Source: Epiperipatus broadwayi | Lineage: Eukaryota > Onychophora > Udeonychophora > Euonychophora > Peripatidae | Direction of reading: 5' to 3' | Length of the DNA: 64,000 nt | NCBI GenBank assembly: GCA_028023455.1 | Contig: JAQFVV010012507.1 | Location: forward strand, 3,518,901-3,582,900 | Position numbers and translations under genes: made by a program | Part shown: positions 1 to 11,395 of the stretch, piece after piece | Layout of the letters: every line of letters begins with the position of its first letter | Numbering within the stretch: the first letter of the stretch is position 1 | Notes under the pieces: model-generated | What the model was told of the DNA's origin: nothing | The model's database searches: none | What the model saw: the letters and a program-made list of their open reading frames with translations, nothing else

Positions 1-1574
1 GTTTAAAATAAACTTTTACTAGAGTTGTTGAAACATTACATATAGTGTAGAATATATCACAATAATTTTACATTAAATGACTTAAAAAATCAATTATCTT
101 TACATGACTAAATCTTTAAAAATCTTTTCTGTTTGTCAAATTATGAAATTAAATTGAGGTTAAAGATATCAAATTTTATTTTTTACATATGTGGCTTTCA
201 GTTTAAATAATGTTTTTGTAAAAATAAAACTATTTATTAACATTAAAATTGATTTTAAATATTATTTTAAAAAAAATAAAAAATTGTATAAGTTATAAAT
301 TTATTTAAAGAAATGAAATAAAAAAACACTTGTTTTTAAAATAGTTATCAAGAACAACTTTTCTTTTTTTCCAATGTAAGTTTAAATCCTTTTAAAATTT
401 CATATAATATAAAAATTAATACATTTTATATTTATTACAAAAACTCTTTTTTTTTTTTTCAATTATTGAAAACAATCTAAAACCTAATTTTCTTTTCTTT
501 CAGCTGTGCTTGACAAATAAAATGTGAACAATTGATCCAATTTTGTGCAATATGAGTATTGAACTTTAATCTTTGACTTTAGAGTTTTATATTTTGATAA
601 TTACTAACACATACTTATAAAAATATAAAGCAAAATACACATTATTTATTATTAATTTAGAACAAAATTACATTATTGTAATAAAACTATAATTATAAAG
701 ACTGTTGAAATGCTATCTGGTTAAAATTATTATTAGAAAATTTAAACTTAAGTACTATTTTAAAGTCACATGAAATTTTTCAGCAATGAGTTAGCACTAT
801 TGTACATTATATAAAAGTTTTAAAGGTAATTGTAAACTAAGGCTAAACATTCACAAAAGTCTGACACTTAGCTACCATGTTTAAATGAAACATCATAATA
901 ACTATATTTTGCAGTGAGTGCATCAAAATTATTCCAACAAATATTTAATTAATAATTAATAATTTTGAGGAATCTTTTACCAACCAACTATAGATGATTA
1001 GTAGGTTTATCATGCATCAATTACTTGAATATAAAATATATCTGATATTACTCTTTAAACATTTCCTAGTCTCATATGATTTAGTCTCCTACAATATATG
1101 GAGGGAATTTATATTAATTGTACTAATTACTATAGCATGAAATTATTACAATGATATGATCATGAAGAGCAAATAATGGATAGTAAACTTCTGAAGAATG
1201 TTTTGAGAGTAAACTTGGGCACATTTGTTTTTTGAGAAAGAAGATTTTATATTTGTTATGATTATGTAATAATAAATATTTAAAAAGAGGCAACATCAGC
1301 TGGGATATTTAGAAAAAAATGGACAATTTTAGAATATAATGAAAAGTTACAATCAGACAAAGAGTTAATGCTTTTCGAAAACAAAATTTCTGCAAAAGAT
1401 ATTAAATATTAGATTACAAAATAATCAAATAAGGTCACTAAAAAATAGCTAATGGTATGTGTAGACATATTTGTTTTTAATGAAATATTTTTAGTTATTG
1501 CAAAATTCATCATTCTTAAACACTTTTCATTGAGTTAAGACGGTCATACTATTTTTGTAATGATATATATTTAA
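1..1574. other. AT-rich non-coding DNA
   Basis: No reading frame or repeat that I can support was found here. The stretch is very A+T rich with many short poly-A and poly-T runs. A pyrimidine run ending in CAG near 484-502 resembles a splice acceptor, but no exon can be built from it. Confidence 0.6.
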
Positions 1575-1656
1575 AAGACTTTAAGCTTGAATGGTTAAAA
1601 CAATTAGCTTCTATGTCTGTGATCTGGAGTTCAAATCCAATTGAAGCTTAAATCAA
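1575..1656 (+). repeat. tRNA-like hairpin, probable SINE head
   Basis: The segment contains an A-box-like stretch (AATGGTTAAAAC) and, about 35 bases on, a B-box-like stretch (GGAGTTCAAATCC). Its ends are nearly complementary (TTTAAGCTTGAA near the start, TTGAAGCTTAAA near the end), like an acceptor stem. It does not fold into a clean tRNA cloverleaf. I read it as the head of an old tRNA-derived SINE whose body may run to the short TA tract at about 1855-1872. A decayed tRNA pseudogene is the alternative. Confidence 0.35.
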
Positions 1657-2460
1657 AAGGTTTATTTTTTCAGATAAATAGAATTTTAACTTTAAATCTA
1701 ATCTTTAACTGATTGCTTAATAAATATGATCTTGCTATTCTAAGCTTAAAGATAAAATAAAATATAATCCTTCACGTTTTAGTTTTGGACAAGCCTTATA
1801 AACGTCTGTTTTTTAAGGTGCGCTAGAATGATCTTTGCTCTGAGGTAAATTCTATCTATATATATATATATAATTTCAGATTGCAAACAGAATTTTAAAC
1901 AAAAGTTTATTTTGTTATTTTATTATATACGTGTGTGCATGCAAGCTCGTGCATGTAATAATAGTTTACAATACCAACTAAATACAAATAAATGAAGTGA
2001 TGTGCTTAAAATTAGGCAAAATTCTGCAATTGACAATTTAAATATAAACAGAATTTATCTAATTATAAAAAATCCAAAACTTAATTTTTAATATCGTGAA
2101 CTTTAATTACAATCAGTCAGTCTTTTTTGTGCAATATTATTTATATTGCTCTATATTTACCTTTTGACTATGCAGTATGAATATATTTGTCATTCAACAC
2201 ATATTTCATTGTAAAGGATTACATTTAATAATGTCATGTTTTGTAATTACGAAGTGAGCAAAAAATAATATTTTAAAGTAGCCTAATTAATTAATTTTAA
2301 CATTAACGTTCAGCAAAAAGTTTTGCATTATTGAATATGTGCAATAAAAGCATTTCGTAACAGTTTCATCTATGTTTCAACTGAAATAGAGAAACAGAAA
2401 TTTAAAATTAATAGTACCATTTATATTTTAAATTTAAACCATTACTTTGTCAGCTAGACG
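1657..2460. other. AT-rich non-coding DNA with short TA tract
   Basis: No gene is seen. The 1770-1850 part is less AT-rich and could be the body of the SINE-like unit that starts at 1575. A short (TA)n lies at about 1855-1872. The segment ends at the left LTR of the gypsy element. Confidence 0.5.
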
Positions 2461-3187
2461 TGCTATATCTAGAAGTTAACTCTTGCTCTCCAGACCCACT
2501 AGATCTAAATTTATTCCCTGGTAAAAACCACATATAATACAATTAAAATTTAGCATTTAATATTTCTATATAAGATAGTTACATTATTAATTAACATATA
2601 TAAAATTTACAATGTATACATGAACCCAAAGGCATATAAAAATAATAATGAAGATCTACATGACCAAGTCCCTAAACTTGCTTTGTCATGTGAGGAGATA
2701 AATCTCTCCACACTGGAAGCTTAAAGTATATATAGTGACAACAAGAACAGGTTAAATGTGATAGTCCAATTACTCTTCTGATGGATTCATCTTTTAGATA
2801 CTGCTGATAAGGTAAGTATGTCATTTACGGGAGATACATACTGGACTGGAGAATTCTGCTTCTATTAAATTCTATAAAAAGTTATTTTTGGATTTCTAGA
2901 GTGTTGTCAATGAATGGATTAGGAACCGACAATCATTTAATTGTTAACAGTATATTTTTTTACTGAAAGACTTTCATTATTTATCTCCAGGGGTTTTAAC
3001 TAATTGCTCTTTTCATCTACTTAAAATCTTTTCTGATTACGTAATACCATTTTAATTTATTTTAGTTACCATTCTTAAGAAACTAAATTTTTAAATTATG
3101 GTGTATGTATTTTACATACATGTATATGCATTGTCATTAAACATTTTATGTGTATGACTTAAAACATACACTCATATACATAACACA
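2461..3187 (-). repeat. 3' LTR of the Ty3/gypsy element
   Basis: This matches 6890-7608 along its length with many substitutions and small indels. For example, a CTCTTGCTCTCCAGAC block lies near both left ends, and CTGAAAGA followed by CATTTATCTCCAG-like blocks occur in both. It starts TGCTATATCT on the plus strand and ends ACATAACACA. The divergence shows an old insertion. A 12-base or so indel series makes the two copies slightly different in length. Confidence 0.85.
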
Positions 3188-3195
3188 TTTCTCCC
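3188..3195 (-). promoter_or_regulatory. Polypurine tract of the Ty3/gypsy element
   Basis: On the minus strand the eight bases GGGAGAAA lie immediately before the TG of the 3' LTR. This is the position and composition of a plus-strand-DNA primer (PPT). It fixes both the LTR boundary at 3187 and the orientation. Confidence 0.65.
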
Positions 3196-3599
3196 AAGTT
3201 CAAAGATTTATTTTTCCTCTGGATTTAAAATGGTTACATAGGTTTGGAATCCTTCTTTCTCATTTTACATGTTGAGGTGGATTTATCACAGCTTTGCTTG
3301 TTATATTACCCTCTAGTGCACATAGTTGATTTTCATCACTGTGGATAAACTCTGTTTCTGGTTTAGTATCTTCCTTTAGTACTATTCTTGCTCATATCAA
3401 TTCTCATGAATAACTCAGGCATTACATGCATGCTTTCATCTTTACACAGTTTATTGACAAGTTTGCATAATATTTTTTCATCTTCCATATGAACAGTAAC
3501 CACTTGCTTTGATGGTTGACATATAACTACAGTTTGTGACCAGAATCTATTTAGCTTATTTTTAACTCACACTCTTTTCTCATGTGTCAGACAGTTTAT

Positions 3600-4350
3600 T
3601 GTGATCCTCTATCAGTACAATGTTTGATCATTTAGCCTGCACTTTTCAACATAGATATATTTCAGCAGGTGATTTACCAGATTTGGCAGCAGAAGTTGAA
3701 TGCTGTTAAAGTAGTGTGGTAAGGATTTCTTCCTGTTTTCTAGTTTTCTCATTTTGTTAATGGATGACTTAAGGTTTTGCATGGTTTTTTCAACCAACCC
3801 ATTAGATTGAAGATAGTAAGATGGTATGGATAAATATTCTATTATTTTTTGAATAGCCTTCTCAAATTTCTTTGATATGAAGCCAGTTCTGTTATCCGAA
3901 ACTAAAATTTCAGGAAAACCATGGTATGAAAAAATGTACCATTTATGAAGTATTTGTCCAAACTAGTACTTTTAATTAATATATATTTGGGCAACCCTGA
4001 ATATGCATCCATGACTACTATGAATAAATGTCTCTCAATTGGGCCACTGTGATTAACCACCAGACATAACTATGGAAGAAAGCCTGTGCCTAACAATGTC
4101 TGGATGACCTTTATGCAATAACTTAAGAATTTGATTTTTCACCTTAACAGGGATTAGCACATGATCACCTCTCAGAATACAGTCATTGAAGAAGAAAATT
4201 GCTCATTAGCATTCCATAGTTCTTTATGGAGAAAAGTTGGACATTGCTTAGACCAACCCTATACTGATTTGATTTATAATCCATTGATATTCATCATATT
4301 TCTCTAACAATGCAGCTACTATTCCAATTTTGAGGCTTTGTTGCTTTAAC
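3600..4350 (-). pseudogene. Ty3/gypsy integrase remnant
   Basis: Read on the minus strand across frame changes, the segment shows the integrase order. First is an N-terminal zinc-region linker (ILKLLHKGHPDIVRHRL, about 4070-4150). Then comes the core with a 'DAYSG-P' stretch near 4000 and an 'FLKF-' strand that corresponds to the second catalytic Asp region. Last is the PYH-QSNG-like turn followed by LVEKTMQNLKSSINKM (about 3745-3800). A 61-codon open stretch (3612-3797) covers the C-terminal part. Several stops separate the pieces. Integrase would insert the cDNA copy into chromosomes; this copy cannot be functional. Confidence 0.85.
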
Positions 4351-4399
4351 ATATCAATGCAGTTAATTTCTATTTTTTTCTTTATCAATCTTTAGCTGG

Positions 4400-5620
4400 T
4401 CAGACATATGGGATAGAGAGGATAGAGTGACAACATGCCCTATTTTCTTTTACTTTTTATATTCTAGAATATAGTGATATCCTTCTAGAAGGTTGAGCCA
4501 TCTTATAGTGTGGGAGCTAAGGTGCTCAGGAATTTATTTGTTGCCTAAAATATAAAATAAGGGTTTGTGATCAGTTATTATAATAAATCTACATCTATAC
4601 AAGAATTTGAAGTAGTTTTCTAATGCCAAATTATATTGCAAGATCTTCTTTGTCTGGATGACTATAATTTTTTCTGCTTTGGTTAAAATACATAAACAAT
4701 AAGCAATGGGTCATTCACCTGACTATGCAGAGTGGAATAGAACTGCTCCAACTCTGAATTTAGATTCATCAGTAGTAATGGTAACTTCCAAATGACTATT
4801 ATATTGAACTAGTAGTTTATTTGCAGTTAATGCAACTTTCTACACAAAAAATGCTTTCTCTTGATCATCTTCTCATTTCCATTTCTGTTTCTTTTTAAGA
4901 TGATTTTATAAAGGTCTGGTAGTAGGTAATTTCCCTTTCAAATAATTTTCAAAATAGTTTACAAGCCCCAGAAAAACTTGTAATTGCTTAATATTTTTAG
5001 ATATTGAGACTTCTGCCACAGTTTTAGCCTTGTCTGGGGCAGGGAACATTGCATTATATTCATTACATTTGTTGCATACTTTATGTAGACAAATTCTAAG
5101 TTCATTTTCTGAAGTAGTGGTAACAAGAATGTCATCAGAAATGGAATGCCATCCTTAAATCCATTAAGGAGGGTTTCAATTTTTGACAGAAAGGTTATGT
5201 GGGCAGAAGTTACCCCAGATTAAAGCCTGTTGCATTTAAATAACTAACCCCATGTGCATAGTTAATATTAATATTTCAGCAGCTTTCTCAGTGATAAGTA
5301 TCTGGTGGAAACAGTATTAAATCTAATTTTATGATAAAATTTTGATTTCTTTATATTTACTATTATTTCTTTAGCATTGGAAACAGAATATGCATTTTGC
5401 TAATAGCTTTGTTTACTGATACCTGATAATCATCACACAAACAAATTTGATTGTTGGGTTTAGTAATAATAACTAACAGCATAACCCAATCAGATTTTTT
5501 GTGGGTTCTAACATGCATTACTTGACTAATTCATTAATTTCATTCTCTAGTTTTTATCTTTCTGAAAAAATGGAATCTTACATGGTTTGTAAATTATGGG
5601 TACTGCCTCAGGGATTATCT
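4400..5620 (-). pseudogene. Ty3/gypsy reverse transcriptase-RNase H remnant
   Basis: Minus-strand translation gives a broken RT-RNase H. RT fingers (KKSDWVMLLVIITKPNNQIC, then a CDDYQVSVNKA-like stretch) lie near 5440-5560. The catalytic palm 'SDDILVTTTSENEL' is near 5090-5140, with the YxDD tyrosine replaced. A connection region 'ISKNIKQLQVFLGLVNYF' follows near 4960-5010. RNase H follows with TTDESKFRVGAVLFHSA (about 4730-4780), PIAYCLCILTKAEK (about 4680-4720), ITDHKPLFYILGNK (about 4545-4590) and RWLNLLEGYHYILEY (about 4455-4510). Frames shift several times and stops interrupt. In a live element this polyprotein part copies the RNA genome into DNA. Confidence 0.88.
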
Positions 5621-6169
5621 CTAATAAAACAGGGTTCATTTCAATAGTACAAAGTTCCACTTTAATTAACCTAGGAAATTTGCTCTCATTTTTTTTTAAA
5701 TTTCAGTCTTATTAACAAATGTGTTTTATTCCCAATTTTTTTAAATCAGTCCTGGCCTATCAATGGGCTAATAGGAGTATAAACTAAATATAGAGGAAAT
5801 TCACCTACTATTCACTCTATTCTGCTTACAACATTTGTAACCATACCTCTAATTTTTATGGTATTCCCATTTATATCTAAGCCTTTTATATCAATTTTCT
5901 CTATTGCTAGAGTTTAGTACAATTTGAAGATACAGAAAACCATTCCTGGACTAATATTAGAGATACCCTGCAGTGAGTTGGTCACACAATTTTAATTTTA
6001 ATATTTTGTCACCTTCAGTGGTTGATGTATTTTTTTATATTGGCTAATTGATTTCCCTTTCTATTGAATATACTCTTACAGCTATTTCTTTGTTTGCCAA
6101 GCTGAAAATTTTATTTTTACACAGTGCTTTGATGTGTTTTTTTTTTTATATATATATATAAATTTTGCA

Positions 6170-6790
6170 ATGTTCATCCTTTTCAAAACAGTCACAGGTT
6201 TGGTGATGATTTTTCCCCACTACAAAAATATAATATATATTTATTGATAGGATTAGTCTTTGATGTTAGTAGATACTTTTTAATTAGTTTATACATTTTG
6301 CCAATGTCGGTTTATGCATTTACCATTTTCCTTAAACTCAATGAAGTACCAGATTGCTTGAGAACTATAAGCTATCCCACATTTTGTAGCTTAAGTACAA
6401 TTTAAATCTCTATTGGCCAATAATTGTTGCCTTAAACTGTCACTAATCATTCAGAAATTGCTCTAAGAGGGTCTTATCAAGGAAAGATATATAGATACAA
6501 TTTTTTACCAAGTTACAAAAAGCAATATCATAATCTTTTATTATTTAATTCCTACATACATTATTGTCATGGAAATGAAGTCTGGAAACATATATAGAGG
6601 GATAGGAATTAAAATAATTTAATAATTGAGCTTTAATTTGATCATATGAAAAATCTTCAGGCATCTGAGGTTCTGAGCTTGCTATCTCTATAACTCTTTT
6701 AACAGCAAAGCAATAATGTTGCTGTTTTAATCTTATCCTTTTCAACTCTTTTTTTTTGACATTTTCCAACTACTTGCCTCACTGATGTCA
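6170..6790 (-). pseudogene. Ty3/gypsy gag remnant with zinc-knuckle trace
   Basis: A 74-codon open stretch (6545-6769, minus) contains SYDQIKAQLLNYFNSYPSIY followed by a SRLHFHD-like segment, the capsid signature of K02A2.6-type gypsy elements. It continues out of frame with 'LEQFLND-FRQQLLANRDLN' at about 6405-6470. Near 6180-6240 a CNHHC-like, cysteine- and histidine-containing stretch (GKNHHQTCDCFEKDEHC) resembles the zinc knuckles that pack RNA. Gag should form the particle shell. It lies just inside the 5' LTR, as expected. Confidence 0.75.
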
Positions 6791-6870
6791 AACTCTCTGA
6801 TTGATGATTGCATTTTAGCTAACTATTCAATACACAAAAATCTTACCATTAAAACAGTGATTCAAGATTT

Positions 6871-6887
6871 AAATCAGAACTATGCCA
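6871..6887 (-). promoter_or_regulatory. Primer-binding site of the Ty3/gypsy element
   Basis: Two bases after the 5' LTR end (minus strand) the sequence begins TGGCATAGTTCTGATTT. TGG is complementary to the CCA tail of a tRNA and the distance is normal. I cannot match the rest to a particular tRNA from memory. Confidence 0.55.
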
Positions 6888-6889
6888 AT

Positions 6890-7608
6890 TGCTATATCTG
6901 AAAGGGTAACTCTTGCTCTCCAGACCACATGATATCTAAATTTATCTCCTGGTAAAAATTACAACTAATATGGTTAAAATTTACTATTTAATATCTCTAT
7001 ATAAGAAATTTACATGAACCCAAAAGCATATAGAAATAATAAGATATATGTGACATGTTCAGTCATCTTGCTTTGCCTTGTTCAGAAGCAAGTCTTTCTG
7101 TATTGGAAGATTAAGGCACATATGGTGATGTCCAACACTGAGGCTGAATATCCATCTGCATATCAGAAGCTTCTAACAGCAAGTTTTCATTTCTTTTTTT
7201 CATTTGGCTTCTATCAATTGATTGTCCAACTATTCTTCTGGTTGGCTCTTCTTTCAGATATTGCTGATAAGGTATTCATTTATTCAAGATACATTCTGGA
7301 CCAGAGAAATTTAAATTCTATTAAAAAATTATGTTTTGGATTTCTAGAATTGTTATCAATGAATGGACTAGGAACTCACAATCATTTAATTTTTAATGAT
7401 ATATTTTTTTACTGAAAGAATTTCATTTATCTCCAGAGAGTTTAACTAATTGCACTTTTCATCTACTTAGAAATTAATCTTTTCTGATCATGTAAAATTT
7501 CCTGTTATTAAGAAGCTACATGTATTTTACATACCCATATGTACATAGTCCTATTACAATTATTATTTGATATACATGTATTTAACACATGAACACATAC
7601 ATAACACT
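6890..7608 (-). repeat. 5' LTR of the Ty3/gypsy element
   Basis: This is the direct-repeat partner of 2461-3187. On the plus strand it carries a 133-codon open frame (7014-7415). I regard that as chance, because the homologous frame in the sister LTR is not conserved and LTRs of this type do not code. Confidence 0.85.
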
Positions 7609-8279
7609 ATGTTATTCTAGGTTTTATAGCATGAGTATATTTAATAAATACTGATTATGATTATCTGAAACAAAATGTAATCATTCAGCAATTAATAATT
7701 AATGAGTATGCTACATTACTGCAAAGATATAATGATTATAATCAGAAATATATTCCAAATATTTATGTAGTGATTTAGTGAGTTGAAATAATGCAGAAAC
7801 TTTTACAATCTTATTTAAATTAAAAACAATTCTTCAACCCCTAGATTATTGTATGCCTGTCTTATAACCATAAATTTTATATCTTATTTATATACAATAT
7901 AATTTATGAGTTTTTATTAACTAGAAACTGATAGGTTATAATTTGGAATATAATGACTTATTATTTATTTTGAAATACTAAATTTCTTATTATGGTTTGG
8001 TATATAATGAACTGTTATTTCTTTGAAAATAATGTTTTTTTATTATTTAATAATTTGCTAAAACTATGTATAATCTACTGTGTTCTTTCCTATGATTTTA
8101 TTTGATAGATATTTCTTAAGTTTAAAATATAAATTGTAGCTTTAAATCTAATTTTAATTATTGTTATATTAGTGTTAAATTTCAATGAATGAAATTATCA
8201 TCTTTATTTTTAATCGCTATCAATCCAATGCATTATGAAAGTGTTCCTAAATTTAATGCACTTTCTCTCATATATTTTC
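7609..8279. other. AT-rich non-coding DNA
   Basis: This separates the right LTR of the gypsy element from the 3' end of the old LINE. No ORF, repeat or RNA gene that I can support. Confidence 0.5.
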
Positions 8280-11200
8280 TAACATTCGTTGATTAGAATG
8301 GCTTTCACTAGGAAGCAATAGTCTATAGAAAAAGTTGCTACATCTAGCCTCTCCACATCACCTCAGCAAATTTCCTTATTTTATCGATCCATCCCACATC
8401 TGATCTCTATTTGCAAACTTTTATTATATGATTTAACATTTAAACTGTCTATGTATTACCATCGTTTTTAAAAATTATGTATAGTGCAGCTCCATGTTAG
8501 TATCTTAATATTTTTAATAATATAAAAATACCTGTTTGTTATCTCATTTCATGAATTTATTTTGATCTCTTCTTGTTACTCCTAACATACATTTTTCCAT
8601 ACTCAATGAGTGATTTGAAGTCTCTATAGTTTCTTCTGTTAAGTGTACCAATCTCAGATCCATAAATAAGAACTGGGAAAAACACATTTATAAAAAAGCA
8701 TTCCATTTTAAACACATAGATATATGTTTTAATATTGTTATTACTATTAAAAGCATGTCAACTAAGTTTAATTCTATGATTAATTTAATTCATTATGATT
8801 CTATTTATATAAATAATTTGACCAACGTATTTATAGATGTTACATTTTTTAATTCATTTTTTTAATTCATCATTATTGATCTTTATTTTCTTTTCTTGAA
8901 AAAATCCACTAAACACTACTTATTTTTTAGCATTTGTCTTTAGTCCTATTTTCTTTCATCATCTGATAACTCTTGCAACACTTCTTGAATTTCAGAGATT
9001 ATTTGAAAAATAATGATGGCTTTAATAATAATCACTTATTATTATTTACATAGCTTTTCATTTTAATCCCCAAAATATTTATTGGAATACTCTTGCAAAG
9101 CAATTTAAAAATATGGAGTCACACTGTTATACACCCTTCTCATCATTAATGTTCTTAGTATCACTATGTAATCTAAATTCTTATTGCATTTTTATAAACA
9201 TTATTTCAAAATATGATAATATACTTGATCAATATCTTGATGATCCAATGCTTTAACCATAGTAGAAAATCAAATGTCCTTTTCATAATCTCCAAATTCA
9301 AAGTATAAAGGTAATTCATGATTCCATAGTTTTTTTCTATAAATTCTAATATTATTCAGATGTAATCCACTGAACTAAAAATTGCTTTTAATTAGTTGAC
9401 TAAAATCCCAAGTTTTCTATAGAGAGCTGTAATAAAGTTTTGTATACAACTGATGAAAGACTGATAGGTGTGTAATTTCTAATAATTTCTGTATCACTTT
9501 ATTTAAATATTAATTTATTCATGCATTATTCTTAACTCTTAGTGCATCTTTATCATTTAGACATTTAAAATATAACCATAAACACAATTTTTCTATTTCT
9601 TCACTTGCTTCTTATAACTCCATTTTTACACAATTATTTACATGTCTGGACAATTCAGATAGAGTAATTATAGAGAATATTTTGTGGTTTTTTTTTTTTT
9701 TTTTGGTTTTTATTATTATATAATTTTTGTATAACTCTTCAAAACATTTCATGTCATTTCTCTTTTTAGTAGCAGTTCTCATCTTTTTCATTTTATTGCA
9801 GAAATAAGATTCCTACCAATGTCAAAATGTTAATTTACATTTTTGAAACTTTTATTTTTTTCTGTAGCTTCTCTTGCTAATTCATTTTTTATTTTTTATA
9901 TCATTATTTTTTTTTTCTATTATTTTATAAAACTTTAGATATTCAATTTTTTTTTAATAAATCATTTTTATATATTACTGTTTTTTTTTTCAGACATATT
10001 GTCTAATGGAAAATTCACTGATCAATTGATGCTTTTTATATCAGCTTTGTTGCAGTTCTTTGTAATTTATTAATTATATTCCTATTGATTTCATTTCAAT
10101 CTGAATCGTCTTCAAAATCTGTTAATATTTTAAAATGATTTGCAAGTTTTAATTTGAATTCATCGAAATGTTTCTGGTAGAAAATTTTAAAATACCAATT
10201 GTGATATACTGTTTTTCTTAATAATTTTCTCTCTCTCTGTTTTCATTTACTTGTATCTTATATCTCACTAATTGATAATAACTTTATGCATTGAATTTAG
10301 TAAGGACATTACAATCTTCAAATACATATTTTCTGTAAGTGTATTTTTTATTAGTCAAAATATGATCCAATGCTATAATATCTTAATTTGGATACTTCCT
10401 TAGCCATTTTCTTTTAATATTTTTATCAATTAAAGAATTCATAATATAAAGTTTTTTTTTTCTATAATTCCATTAATTTGAGTCCCTTTCATTTCTGGTC
10501 TTATAATATAATTTTCCTATAGCACTTTCATTTTTCAATCATTTACTAATGCTGGCATTAAAGATTTTCATGACAATTTTAAAATGTTGTTTAGTCCTCA
10601 AAAATTATCTGTTTCTTTATTACAATGAGAGCATAAACATAAATTATCTGTATTTGATATCTTTCATTAAGTTTAATAACTAATCTTGCTATCCAATCTT
10701 TACAATGTTGTTCCTCCACTTTTTATGTATAACGAATCCCATTCCACTTGTTCTTCCAATATTTGTCTTTTACTTTTAAAATGAAATGTCTCCTCACCCT
10801 TTCTTTTAATGTTATAAAGTTTATTTAATATTATATAGTTCTTCTATTTCATGCCATGTCATGTTCGATCATTTGAAATTTATTCACAGTTGCAAATATA
10901 TAAATAAAAGATTGTCACCAAGTGGCAGCTTGAGTTAACAATCAGAGAATTCTTACCAGCCTCCACATTTGTCTATCAATTGCTGCTATATCTGATGACT
11001 TTACAGCCTCCTGGAAGTAAAAGCAAAAATTTAATTATTTCTCTTGAGATTGTAAATATCTATTTTAAAAAATTTCATTCACACACATATTATTTCTGCC
11101 TTCAAGACTACTCAACTGATATTTTAGTTAAGAACTATCAAACAACTGGGAAAAATCTATGATATTTTGGTCTTAAACTCAGAAGTAAAAAAAACAATTA

Positions 11201-11395
11201 AATTCACCACGATGAGTGATATGCATTGGTGAGCAGCCCATTCATGTTTACATTCAATATATTTAATTGTATAATAACAGCAGCAATGACAATAATGTGT
11301 TGATGAACATTGGGAATTTCCCATTTGGTTTCTTTAATTTCTTGGCCAATTAATGATGTAGATTTATTTAAATAAAGATGTTTGAGCACAATATT
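8280..11395 (-). mobile_element. RTE-type LINE, old full-span copy
   Basis: On the minus strand the segment parallels the plus-strand LINE at 22513-25746 along almost its whole length. The 5' leader shares 'GGGCTGCTCACCAA' (11225-11245), and the 'CCAGGAGGCTGTAAAGTCA' block lies near 11000. The endonuclease region (AAACAACATTTTAAAATTGT near 10580) and the RT tail (CAGTTCTTATTTATGGATCT near 8655) also match. The extreme 3' coding end (WIDKIRKFA... then an EAFIQQW-like end) lies near 8285-8390. It keeps a C-terminal stretch that seems deleted from the younger copy. It has many indels, poly-T runs and stops, so it is much older. Such LINEs encode an apurinic-type endonuclease joined to reverse transcriptase. 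Confidence 0.88.

Larger units (their letters stand above)
2461..7608 (-). mobile_element. Ty3/gypsy LTR retrotransposon, degenerate
   Basis: Two direct repeats of about 0.72 kb (2461-3187 and 6890-7608) flank 3.7 kb that still reads, on the minus strand, as gag, zinc-knuckle, RT, RNase H and integrase of the K02A2.6-like Ty3/gypsy type, in the canonical order. LTR ends are TG...CA on the left copy and near that on the right. A TGG-starting primer-binding site lies 2 bases inside the 5' LTR and a purine run (GGGAGAAA, minus strand) sits against the 3' LTR. Coding frames are broken by many stops and frameshifts, so it is dead. No clear target-site duplication was seen. The internal region is shorter than the usual 4-5 kb, so deletions are likely. 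Confidence 0.9.

Noticed and set aside
480-540. Splice acceptor and terminal exon of a host gene
   Set aside because: A pyrimidine tract with CAG and nearby AATAAA is present, but AT-rich DNA produces these often and no coding stretch or donor is found.
7014-7415. 133-codon plus-strand frame as a gene
   Set aside because: It lies wholly inside the 5' LTR of the Ty3/gypsy element and the frame is not kept in the sister LTR.
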